Part shown: positions 7,257 to 14,907 of the stretch, piece by piece
Layout of the letters: every line of letters starts with the position of its first letter
Position numbering within the stretch: position 1 is the stretch's first letter
NCBI GenBank assembly: GCA_034111045.1
Contig: JAWUYA010000057.1
Location: forward strand, 1 to 64,000
Direction: 5' to 3'
Source of the DNA: JALJPB01 sp034111045
GTDB taxonomy: Bacteria > Pseudomonadota > Gammaproteobacteria > Enterobacterales > Alteromonadaceae
Length of the DNA: 64,000 nt
Made by a program: the position numbers and the translations under genes
Notes under the pieces: model-generated
The model's database searches: none
Told to the model about the DNA's origin: nothing
What the model saw: only the letters and a program-made list of their open reading frames with translations

Positions 7257-8981
7257 TTAAGATCCTTTTATTTGTAATAAACGCTGTTTAATATGGTCGG
7301 CTACTCGAAAAGCATTGGCATAAATAGTAAAGGTATAAGGGACACTGCCACCTGTTGGCATAAATGAGCCATCGGTGATAAATAAGTTATCAACTTCATG
7401 GGCCTGACAATACTTATTTAGCACCGAGGTTTTTGGATCATCGCCAAAGCGACAGCCCCCCGCCATAAGATTGGATGGCGGATAGCCACTTACCGACGAT
7501 GACACATTTTTAGCGCCCATGGCGGTTAATAGCTTCTCTGCTTTTTTTGATAGATATTTACCCACGGTTAAGTCGTGATCATGATAACCAATACGCACTT
7601 TAGCAACCGCATCACCCCATTTATCGGTAACGCCATCATCTAAACTGACAAAACAATCATCATTGGGTAGCCAGTCATTAAAGACTTCAAAACGCAGCGT
7701 TTTATAGGTGGTAAATTCTTGTTTGAGGTTTTGCTTTAATTGCTCACCCCATACCAATTGATTATTTTCATTTTCATCAACTCCCCATTGGCTTCCTCCC
7801 GCTCGGGCAACAGGGTTTTGATGAAATAAGAAGTCAATAGTGCCACCTTTGGCTATGCCTTGGCTATTGGCCCCTTTAAATTCCTTGTCATTGATTTGAT
7901 ACCAGTCTTGTAAGGAGCGATTAATAAAAGGCCCTACTTGTTTGAGCTCGTTAACTTGTTGTTCAGATAACTCATCATAATTAAAATCGCCACTGCCAGT
8001 GCCTCCCGCACTAAACACTAAATTTTTACCCACTTGGCCATTATTGTTTGCCAAGCCGTTAGGAAATTTCTCGCCTTTTGACGCTAGCAATAAACGAGAT
8101 GTTTCTATGGCTTGGCAGGCCACCACATATATTTTAGCGGTAGCGGTTTGTTTACGGCCTTGAGCGTCGTAATACAAAATACCAGTTATTTTTCCATTGC
8201 TATCTGTCGCAATCTTATAGACTTTTGATTTAGGTTTTATCGTGCAGTTACCCCCCGCTACTGCATGGTTTAATAATGCGGCTCTACCACTGCCTTTTGC
8301 TCCAGAAGCGCATCCGTAACTGCTGCAATACCCAGAATATTCACAACTTTGTCGTCCCATTGCCGGCTTTGACAATATCGCACGAGGTACAGGCACGGCA
8401 TGATAACCGATGAGTTTAGCCGCTTTGTCAATCCAACTTGAGATGGCATGTTCTGCCAATGGCGGATAAATAAAGTCGGTTGAGCGTGGTTCTTGGTTCG
8501 GGTGATTAACCGTTTTACCCGATACCCCTACATCGCGCTCTACTTGTGCATAATAAGGTTCTAAGTCTTGATAACTTATCGGCCAATCTTCAACGTTAGC
8601 GCCTTCAATAGCGCCAAATGTTGATTTTAGTCGAAAGTCTATCGGTTTTAAACGATGAAAATAGCCGCTCATAAAATTGGAAGAGCCTCCAACAACCGTG
8701 CCATTCCAAAAACTCCAGCCTGACTCACTGGTCGCTTCGCCTTGCCAATAGGCTTCACCGTTATCATGTTGATATTGCTCTTCAATAACGTGTTGTTCAT
8801 CTTCTAAGTTAGGGTTATATACATTTCGTAAGCTGATCGCTAACTCATCTTTATAAAATTCTTTTTCTGTTAACCAAGGGCCTTTTTCCAATACTAATAC
8901 CTTAGCGCCCGCCTTAGCTAAACTATAGGCAACAGGAGATGCGCCTGCGCCACTGCCTACGATGCAAATATCATAACTCAT
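7257..8981 (-). CDS. GMC family FAD-dependent oxidoreductase
   Basis: A 574-residue flavoprotein of the glucose-methanol-choline oxidoreductase family, nearest in layout to large subunits of membrane-linked gluconate/sugar dehydrogenases. Residues 4-34 form the Rossmann FAD site (IVGSGAGASPVAYSLAKAG followed by LEKG). A cysteine-rich stretch (CEYSGYCSSYGC, about 213-224) may be a cluster or disulfide region. The C-terminal GMC domain has the GGCRFG and LFITDGSFMPTGGSVPYTFTIYA segments, with the N/H-type active-site region around TGGSVP. It has no signal peptide of its own and overlaps the upstream Tat-signal subunit by 4 bp (ATGA), so it is likely exported as a complex with it. Substrate unknown. 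Confidence 0.87.
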   Translation of the reverse strand: MSYDICIVGSGAGASPVAYSLAKAGAKVLVLEKGPWLTEKEFYKDELAISLRNVYNPNLEDEQHVIEEQYQHDNGEAYWQGEATSESGWSFWNGTVVGGSSNFMSGYFHRLKPIDFRLKSTFGAIEGANVEDWPISYQDLEPYYAQVERDVGVSGKTVNHPNQEPRSTDFIYPPLAEHAISSWIDKAAKLIGYHAVPVPRAILSKPAMGRQSCEYSGYCSSYGCASGAKGSGRAALLNHAVAGGNCTIKPKSKVYKIATDSNGKITGILYYDAQGRKQTATAKIYVVACQAIETSRLLLASKGEKFPNGLANNNGQVGKNLVFSAGGTGSGDFNYDELSEQQVNELKQVGPFINRSLQDWYQINDKEFKGANSQGIAKGGTIDFLFHQNPVARAGGSQWGVDENENNQLVWGEQLKQNLKQEFTTYKTLRFEVFNDWLPNDDCFVSLDDGVTDKWGDAVAKVRIGYHDHDLTVGKYLSKKAEKLLTAMGAKNVSSSVSGYPPSNLMAGGCRFGDDPKTSVLNKYCQAHEVDNLFITDGSFMPTGGSVPYTFTIYANAFRVADHIKQRLLQIKGS

Positions 8982-9715
8982 GCTTTTTTTCCTTTGCCTT
9001 TTGGCAACTGGCGGCGGGCAATAATATTGACTACCTCAATGTTTTTTGCTGTATGACTTGTCGTGTCAGCAATAACCCTACTTTGCTGATTAGGCACTTC
9101 GTAAAAACGAGTCCCTTCACTAGGGAGTGGAAAACCACCGCTATGCTCAAGCCATTGCCAGCCTATTTGATTAGGATTTCCGCCGTAAACTGGCGGTGTT
9201 AAGGTTGCCTCTATAATATAACCGAGCAGGGTGTTTAACCAATTTTCACCCGCGGTTGACTGGCTAATGCCACGGAGTAACTTTTCTTTATCTTCAACCT
9301 CTAATTCAACAAAGCTCTTTTGCAATTGGCTTTGGCTATAATTATTTAACCAACCAACACCTTTGTAAATAAAATCAATTTCGTCTTGTTCCGTTGGTTG
9401 TAAATGCACCACATTAAACAGATAGAGGGTTGCTTGAATTTCTTTCGCCCCTGGGCCACTGTTCGATGAGGGCAATAGGTGATTTAATACTGAGTCTAGT
9501 GTTAGCCATGGATCAGATGTTAATTGCTCAGGCAAGCTTGCCGACTCAGCCGACCATGCCCTAAAAGGCAGTGTGGCAACAACTGCAGCACCACCAGCTG
9601 ACTTTAGCGCGCCTTTGATCATCATACGACGGCTAAAATTTTTCTTAGTCAATTTGTCTGTTAACCATGAGGGTGTTTGATAGTTCTGATCAAAAAAAGA
9701 TTGAATGAGTTTCAC
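8978..9715 (-). CDS. Gluconate 2-dehydrogenase subunit 3-like, Tat-exported
   Basis: A 245-residue small subunit of the gluconate 2-dehydrogenase subunit 3 family. The N-terminus has a twin-arginine motif SRRMMIKG (R29-R30) followed by an Ala/Gly-rich hydrophobic stretch ending at AWSA, so export by the Tat pathway is expected. The rest has the helical pattern of the family, including a GWQWLEHSGGFPLPSEG stretch near the C-terminus. In known systems this subunit escorts the folded flavin subunit across the membrane and takes part in the periplasmic complex. It overlaps the GMC gene by 4 bp and lies 9 bp after the thioredoxin-like gene, so one transcript is likely. No cytochrome c subunit gene is adjacent. 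Confidence 0.85.
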   Translation of the reverse strand: MKLIQSFFDQNYQTPSWLTDKLTKKNFSRRMMIKGALKSAGGAAVVATLPFRAWSAESASLPEQLTSDPWLTLDSVLNHLLPSSNSGPGAKEIQATLYLFNVVHLQPTEQDEIDFIYKGVGWLNNYSQSQLQKSFVELEVEDKEKLLRGISQSTAGENWLNTLLGYIIEATLTPPVYGGNPNQIGWQWLEHSGGFPLPSEGTRFYEVPNQQSRVIADTTSHTAKNIEVVNIIARRQLPKGKGKKA

Positions 9716-9724
9716 TATGTCTCC

Positions 9725-10231
9725 TTATCCACTAACAACTAAAGCCTGGCTATCTACCTGCCAATCTTTGATAAAAGTAAGCCAACGCTGAGTTGAATAC
9801 TGACCGTTTTCTTGTAACTCGGCAGTATCTTTCGACAACACCATTTTTCCTGCTGATGTTGACACATACATATGTGGATAACCTAAAACGGGGGGGAGTG
9901 ATTTCATAAAGGCTTGGTTTTCATTAGCATCACTGACACTAATTTTTAGTAATACAAAGTTACTGTGTAGTTGATCATATACCTCAGGGTTTTTCTCTAA
10001 AAACGCATCCATTTTATGACACCAAGTACACCAAGTACCGCCAATTTCAATTAATACATTGCGGTTAGTTTCTTTGGCTAATTTTATTGCTGCAACGGCA
10101 TCTTTAAAAGGGTCTCTTTGTTCTGAATATATTTTGCTGTACAAAGGTAAGACTATTGTTGACTCAGCAAAGGCGGACAAATGATAAAAATGGCAACTGA
10201 TAATAAATAATACGGCGAAAATAAGTTTCAT
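9725..10231 (-). CDS. Periplasmic thioredoxin-like protein
   Basis: A 168-residue thioredoxin-fold protein with a Sec signal peptide (hydrophobic residues 3-21, probable cleavage after AFA). The redox motif is C68-T-W-C71 in GGTWCTWCHKMD, typical of the Thioredoxin_7/DsbD-gamma-like families. A cis-proline region follows (about PPVLGYP). It is the first gene of an apparent operon with the Tat-exported subunit and the GMC oxidoreductase; a thiol chaperone for the cysteine-rich oxidoreductase is a reasonable inference. It is divergent from rph, with a shared 185-bp upstream region. Confidence 0.82.
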   Translation of the reverse strand: MKLIFAVLFIISCHFYHLSAFAESTIVLPLYSKIYSEQRDPFKDAVAAIKLAKETNRNVLIEIGGTWCTWCHKMDAFLEKNPEVYDQLHSNFVLLKISVSDANENQAFMKSLPPVLGYPHMYVSTSAGKMVLSKDTAELQENGQYSTQRWLTFIKDWQVDSQALVVSG

Positions 10232-10379
10232 TGTCTCTCAATACTTCTACTAATGGTAAGCAATCTAGATAACATGCCTACAAGACCAGCTGTTGAATAA
10301 CTATATTTCAAAAACCGCTTTAATTACATATTAACACGCAAATTTATCAATGAGAGATGAACCCCAAGAAGTTTGGGTA

Positions 10380-10385
10380 TATAAT
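10380..10385 (+). promoter_or_regulatory. Probable -10 box of rph
   Basis: A perfect TATAAT stands 31 bases before the rph start codon. The -35 region at about 10357-10362 (ATGAAC) is a weak match. The in-frame ATGs at 10357 and 10384 overlap this promoter, which is another reason to start rph at 10417. Confidence 0.5.
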
Positions 10386-10416
10386 GCGCGCAATTATCTC
10401 TTTTAAGGCAAAACTT

Positions 10417-11130
10417 ATGCGTCCAAGCGGCAGAACATTAGGGCAAATTCGCCCAGTGACTATTACTCGTCAATTTACCACCCATGCCGAAGGTTCAGTA
10501 TTAATTGAATTTGGCGATACTAAAGTCATTTGTACAGCATCTGTAGAAGAAGGTGTACCTCGTTTTCTTAAAGGTAAAGGTAAAGGTGTGATTACTGCTG
10601 AATACGGTATGTTACCTCGCTCTACACATACACGTATGCGCCGTGAAGCAGCAAGTGGTAAACAAAGTGGTCGTACCTTAGAAATCTCCCGCTTAATTGC
10701 TCGTGCGTTAAGGGCTGCCGTTGATTTAAAAGCACTTGGCGAAAATACTATTAGTGTTGATTGTGATGTCATTCAAGCCGATGGCGGTACTCGTACCGCT
10801 GCCATTACTGGTGCTTGTGTCGCACTCGTTGACGCTTTAAATTATATGCGCGCTAAAGATATCATTAAAACAAATCCGTTAAAGCATATGATTGCCGCAG
10901 TATCTGTTGGTATTTATAAAGGTGAAGCGGTGGCAGACCTTGATTACCCTGAAGACTCAGCTGCTGATACTGATATGAATGTAGTAATGACCGACACCGG
11001 TAAACTAATAGAAGTACAAGGCACGGCAGAAGAAGCACCTTTTAGCTTTGATGAAATGCAAACAATGTTAGTACTCGCTAAAAATGGTATCAATGAATTA
11101 TTTGATGCGCAAAAGTCGGCATTAAACTAG
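10417..11130 (+). CDS. rph: Ribonuclease PH
   Basis: RNase PH, a phosphorolytic 3'-5' exoribonuclease that trims tRNA 3' ends, active as a hexamer in the cytoplasm. The 237-residue product starts MRPSGRTLGQIRPV, as in the E. coli enzyme, and has the R-S-x-H-T-R-M-R-R-E segment and the phosphate-site region GGTRTAAITGACVAL. I placed the start at the ATG at 10417, preceded by AAGG, rather than an in-frame ATG at 10357 that would add 20 non-conserved residues. It is followed by pyrE, the classic arrangement, with an 89-bp gap. Confidence 0.95.
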   Translation: MRPSGRTLGQIRPVTITRQFTTHAEGSVLIEFGDTKVICTASVEEGVPRFLKGKGKGVITAEYGMLPRSTHTRMRREAASGKQSGRTLEISRLIARALRAAVDLKALGENTISVDCDVIQADGGTRTAAITGACVALVDALNYMRAKDIIKTNPLKHMIAAVSVGIYKGEAVADLDYPEDSAADTDMNVVMTDTGKLIEVQGTAEEAPFSFDEMQTMLVLAKNGINELFDAQKSALN

Positions 11131-11219
11131 TCTTATACGGCTAGGCCTCTAACCCTAGGTATATAAAAATAGATCCACCCGAAAATAATCTCGGGAACAT
11201 AGTATTTATCGAGACATTT

Positions 11220-11873
11220 ATGAAAGATTATCAACGCGATTTTATTGAATTTGCGCTATCAAAACAAGTGTTACGTTTTGGTGAGTTTACCTTGAAATCT
11301 GGACGTGCGAGTCCTTACTTTTTTAACGCTGGGTTATTTAATACTGGCGGAGATCTAGCAAAGTTAGGTCGTTTTTATGCTTCCGCTTTAGTTGACTCAT
11401 CAATTGAATTTAATTTGTTATTTGGCCCAGCTTATAAAGGCATTCCCATTGCTACTACCACTTCTGTAGCGCTTTATGATCATCATCATATCGATATGCC
11501 TTATTGCTTTAATCGTAAAGAAGCCAAAACGCACGGTGAAGGCGGTAGTTTAGTTGGTTCAGATCTAAAAGGTAAGGTAATGCTGGTTGATGATGTTATC
11601 ACCGCGGGTACTGCTATTCGTGAATCAATGGAGATCATTGAAAACCACGGTGCTGAGTTATCAGGAGTACTCATAGCGCTTGATCGCCAAGAAAAAGGTC
11701 AAGGTGAGTTATCTGCAATTCAAGAAGTTGAACGTGATTTTGGAACTAAGGTTATTGCTATTGTAACCCTAGCGAATGTAATCGCTTACTTAGAAGAAAA
11801 AGTGATCGACCAGCCTGAGCTGAATGAGAACTTATTGAATATTAAAAAATATCGCAAAAATTACGGTATTTAA
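11220..11873 (+). CDS. pyrE: Orotate phosphoribosyltransferase
   Basis: The fifth enzyme of pyrimidine synthesis, making orotidine 5'-phosphate from orotate and PRPP. The 217-residue protein contains the PRPP loop LVDDVITAGTAIRE (about residues 121-134), the FNRKEAKTHGEGG loop and the N-terminal LKSGRASPYFFNAG signature. It follows rph by 89 bp. That gap has a small hairpin (CCCGA/TCGGG, 11178-11195), so the UTP-sensitive attenuation described in enterics may exist in a reduced form, but no leader T tract is seen. A strong terminator follows. Confidence 0.96.
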   Translation: MKDYQRDFIEFALSKQVLRFGEFTLKSGRASPYFFNAGLFNTGGDLAKLGRFYASALVDSSIEFNLLFGPAYKGIPIATTTSVALYDHHHIDMPYCFNRKEAKTHGEGGSLVGSDLKGKVMLVDDVITAGTAIRESMEIIENHGAELSGVLIALDRQEKGQGELSAIQEVERDFGTKVIAIVTLANVIAYLEEKVIDQPELNENLLNIKKYRKNYGI

Positions 11874-11894
11874 TTCATACTATCTAAAGTCTGA

Positions 11895-11930
11895 ACACGA
11901 AAACGCCTGCTTTTGCAGGCGTTTTCGTGT
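11895..11930 (+). terminator. Strong intrinsic terminator, pyrE / convergent gene
   Basis: A perfect 16-bp stem (ACACGAAAACGCCTGC and its complement) around a TTTT loop lies between pyrE and the convergent metalloprotease gene. The outer stem contains A4 and T4 tracts on either side. It probably terminates both transcripts. Confidence 0.9.
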
Positions 11931-11949
11931 GATAAGTAATAAATACCGG

Positions 11950-12828
11950 TCATGCCGTTAATTCAAATTGGTGGCTTGGTGGTTTTTCATATGCTTGGTT
12001 AATCTTGTAATAAAAACTTTCAATACGGGAAGCACGCTCCAGCACATCTTGAGAGCGTACTGGCGATGCTGTCTCTTGTGCCTTCAGTGTGTTATTAATA
12101 AAGGCATCAAACTCATTACCTTCACTACTCTCATATACTGTTGAGCCATCATCCTTTTTTAATACATCATTAATATCAGTTGCCAAAATTTCAGACTGCG
12201 CTTGAACAATAGTTCTAGCTGCCGAAGCCGCTACACGTGTGTCTTGAATTGAAGGGTTAGTTGGTGCGAGGGCAGCTGCGTGTACTTTTTGCATTTTAGC
12301 AATCGTAGCTCTTGGGTTGCCTTCGACTTTAGATAGATCAACTGAAACTTCACCACTAGTAGCATATTTTTTACCATCGGGGCCAGTTTCATACGAAAAT
12401 GAGGGTGAGCCAGTAGCGGAGCCCCCAACGGTAGCATGAGCCCTTTCGTGGGTTCTAACCTCTAAATCTCTCTGCTGCAGGTTATTAATTGTTTTTTCTT
12501 CAGCAAAAACTTCCGAAGCATTTTTTTCAGTACCCCTTTGTTGCTGTTTTGACTCTGAATTTTCATCTTGTTCATTACTGCCACCAATGGTGGTATTTTC
12601 TTGCTCGGCCTGTTTGCGAATACTTTCAAAATCTATTTGTTCATTTTTTTGAGCCGCAGTTTTACCACGGTCTTTCTCTGAGGCTACTCCCTTTTCTGCC
12701 GCAGATTGGGCCGCAGCTTCAGGTTTAACAATCACTTCCCGTTGATTATTTTCACGGCGCAATGTTTCGGTCGCAGGATTAACTACAGTATTTAAAGGTA
12801 AGTTAGGTAACTGCGGTGAAATATTCAT
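11950..12828 (-). CDS. SprA-related putative metalloprotease
   Basis: A 292-residue protein of the SprA-related family. The N-terminal 110 residues are low-complexity and charged (Gln, Glu, Lys, Asn). The conserved domain follows with a zincin motif HERAH (H127-E128-xx-H131) in VRTHERAHATVGG, then TGPDGKKYATSGEVSVDLS and a conserved A-L-A-P-x-x-P-S-x-Q-D segment. Metalloprotease activity is predicted from the motif and has not been shown to my knowledge. No signal peptide. It is 9 bp after a small gene whose C-terminus looks like a flagellar rod or hook protein tail, so an axial-structure link is possible. An NTP site is absent. Confidence 0.82.
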   Translation of the reverse strand: MNISPQLPNLPLNTVVNPATETLRRENNQREVIVKPEAAAQSAAEKGVASEKDRGKTAAQKNEQIDFESIRKQAEQENTTIGGSNEQDENSESKQQQRGTEKNASEVFAEEKTINNLQQRDLEVRTHERAHATVGGSATGSPSFSYETGPDGKKYATSGEVSVDLSKVEGNPRATIAKMQKVHAAALAPTNPSIQDTRVAASAARTIVQAQSEILATDINDVLKKDDGSTVYESSEGNEFDAFINNTLKAQETASPVRSQDVLERASRIESFYYKINQAYEKPPSHQFELTA

Positions 12829-12837
12829 TTGCTAGCT

Positions 12838-13134
12838 CTACACTCTAACGTCAAGGAGAGTACCAAGATTCTCATCAGCAGTTTTAATCACTTCAGTAGA
12901 CGCCTTGGCTTGAAATTCAGCTACTTTCAAATCAACTATAGACTGATTAATATTGGGCAGTTGACTCAACTGTTGGTTTTGATCTACAACAGCGCTCTCA
13001 TCCTTCTGACTTAATTGAACATCACTAGGATTGACATAGGTCTGAACAGCAATAATTGCAGCGGCTTCATTGGCCTTTTCAGTGGCTTTTTGAAATCCTT
13101 CTAGTCCCGCATTAAATGTTGATTGTATTTCCAT
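12838..13134 (-). CDS. Small protein with flagellar-axial-like tail
   Basis: A 98-residue protein. The N-terminus (IQSTFNAGLEGFQKATEKANEAA) and especially the C-terminus (AKASTEVIKTADENLGTLLDVRV) resemble the paired terminal helices of flagellar rod, hook and hook-associated proteins, where a Q-A-S-x-x-V-I-x-T-x-D-x-x-L-x-x-L-L motif ends the chain. It is much shorter than any such protein. It precedes the SprA-like protease by 9 bp in the same direction and probably shares its transcript. No other flagellar gene is in the window; function is unknown. Confidence 0.7.
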   Translation of the reverse strand: MEIQSTFNAGLEGFQKATEKANEAAAIIAVQTYVNPSDVQLSQKDESAVVDQNQQLSQLPNINQSIVDLKVAEFQAKASTEVIKTADENLGTLLDVRV

Positions 13135-13284
13135 TTTATTCCTTCAATAGTAAGACTGTAGTGATGCAGGTGATATAAATCAGCAACATCACTCTCTATA
13201 TAGAAAAATAACGATGATTTAACTGTGTAATTATTAACCATAATCACTAAGAAGTAAAGTAATGCCGATCTACAAGCTCATATT

Positions 13285-14100
13285 TTACTTTGCTATACGG
13301 CTATTATCGAGTGTAGTTAACCATTGTTTTAACACTTCAAAAACTTCATCTATATGAGAAATAAAAGGTGCATGTGATGCCTGTTTGAAAATATGACTAT
13401 CGCTACTTGGTGATAGCGCACTCACTAACTGAGGCACAGTTTTAGGGACTAATGAGTCGAGACGTCCATATAATCGTAAAAAAGGTAGGGTAATTGAGGC
13501 TAAGGTAGCACGTAAGTCTACGGTTTCTAAAAGCGCTAAAGAATCATTTAAGGTTTGTTGTGTAGGCATGTCATATTGAAATATTAAGGCTTTAATTTCT
13601 TTTAAGTCTTGGCGAATATGCGGACTGCCCATAGCTTGTATTTTTAAGAAGCCATCAACCGTTTTTTTAGTATCTTGGGTAAGTTGCTGATGAAAATCAT
13701 TTAACAACGCGGGGTTAATACCCGGCCAACTGACTTGGTGATCATCATTTAATAACTCAATAAAACAAGGAGAGCTGGCGAGAGTGATAAGCGCCAGTGT
13801 TTGTTCTGCATAGTTAGTTGCAATTTCGGTGGCAACTAAGCCGCCCAATGACCAGCCTAGATAGACCGCAGGCCGATCAATTGCTTGAACAATTTTTTTG
13901 CCCATATTGTTCAATGTATAGGGGCTAATGGTATATTCAATATTTAAACCATAACCGGGTAAATCAACAGTAATGACTTTAAAAAATGGGCTTAGTTTAT
14001 CAGCTAATGGCTGCCAAACCGCTGCATTTAATCCCCAACCATGAATTAAGACTAGGGGAGTTCCTTGACCTTTACTCGTAATTTTTAAAGATTCTGCCAT
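13285..14100 (-). CDS. bioH: Pimeloyl-ACP methyl ester carboxylesterase
   Basis: BioH, the alpha/beta hydrolase that cleaves the methyl ester of pimeloyl-ACP and so releases the biotin precursor from fatty acid synthesis. The 271-residue protein has LVLIHGWG (oxyanion region), the nucleophile S84 in GWSLGG, the acid in RLYGRLDSLVP and the histidine in KQASHAPFISH. It is divergent from a comF/gntX-type gene 53 bp away, the same neighbourhood as in E. coli (bioH, gntX, nfuA). No other bio gene is nearby. Confidence 0.92.
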   Translation of the reverse strand: MAESLKITSKGQGTPLVLIHGWGLNAAVWQPLADKLSPFFKVITVDLPGYGLNIEYTISPYTLNNMGKKIVQAIDRPAVYLGWSLGGLVATEIATNYAEQTLALITLASSPCFIELLNDDHQVSWPGINPALLNDFHQQLTQDTKKTVDGFLKIQAMGSPHIRQDLKEIKALIFQYDMPTQQTLNDSLALLETVDLRATLASITLPFLRLYGRLDSLVPKTVPQLVSALSPSSDSHIFKQASHAPFISHIDEVFEVLKQWLTTLDNSRIAK

Positions 14101-14153
14101 GCTTAATCTATGTTGCTAAATAATGACACTAGTTTACAAAAAGGCTAAGGTAA

Positions 14154-14903
14154 ATGGAATTACCCGCAAACAATTATCAACAAATAATCGCTCTAATTCG
14201 TCAGAAATATCATCACTTTCTGATGCAACTCACTTGCTGTGATCTCTGTACTGAACCCTGCACAAAGCATTTATTACTATGTCAGTCATGCCTTGATGAC
14301 TTACCGATATTTGATATGGGGATAGTGAAAGGTGATTTGCTCAATTGGCCAGCGATAAATAAGTCATTACCAAAAATAGACTTTGATCACTTAATTTGTT
14401 TATCACCTTACACTGACCCTTTTGATAAATGGATTAGTCAATTGAAGTATCATGGCCGTTTTGAATTGGCCAAATTATTGGCTGATTTGTTATCAAGTCA
14501 CTACCTAAACACGACGTTGTGTCACCAAAAAACGCAAGCTGATTTAGTTGTCAGTGTACCGCTGCATATCACCAAGTGGCAAAAGCGCGGTTTTAATCAA
14601 GCGCATTTGTTATCGACAGTATTGGCGAAAAAAATCGGTGTCCCTTATGATGCAAAGGTATTATCTAGGAATAAAATAACAACAAGCCAAATGGGTCAGT
14701 CTGGAGAGTCACGACGAAAAAACCTTCATGGTGTTTTTGACGTTAACCTCACTGAAAATAATATACCCGAGCACGTCTTGTTAATTGACGATGTAGTTAC
14801 TACTGGCGCAACCGCTAGCGCCATTAGTCGTTGCTTAAAACTTAACGGCGTTAAAAGAGTGTCCGTACTCGCAATATGTTTATCGTTACCGGTAAAAAAC
14901 TAA
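14154..14903 (+). CDS. ComF family protein (GntX-like)
   Basis: A 249-residue ComF/GntX family protein, a phosphoribosyltransferase-fold protein associated with DNA uptake in competent relatives. The N-terminus has paired cysteines (CCDLCTEPC and LLCQSC), a probable zinc site. The C-terminal half has the PRPP-binding motif VLLIDDVVTTGATA and the KRGFNQAHLL signature. It ends 4 bp from the stop of the convergent carboxypeptidase gene, with no room for a terminator. ComF function is not enzymatically settled. Confidence 0.9.
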   Translation: MELPANNYQQIIALIRQKYHHFLMQLTCCDLCTEPCTKHLLLCQSCLDDLPIFDMGIVKGDLLNWPAINKSLPKIDFDHLICLSPYTDPFDKWISQLKYHGRFELAKLLADLLSSHYLNTTLCHQKTQADLVVSVPLHITKWQKRGFNQAHLLSTVLAKKIGVPYDAKVLSRNKITTSQMGQSGESRRKNLHGVFDVNLTENNIPEHVLLIDDVVTTGATASAISRCLKLNGVKRVSVLAICLSLPVKN

Positions 14904-14907
14904 TACC

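Noticed and set aside
11131..11219. PyrE attenuator in the rph-pyrE gap
   Set aside because: Only a 5-bp stem without a T run is present; the enteric-type attenuator is not supported.
12489..12728. 79-residue frame opposite the low-complexity N-terminus of the SprA-like gene
   Set aside because: Phe/His/Gln-rich translation of the complementary strand of a charged repeat; no start signal.
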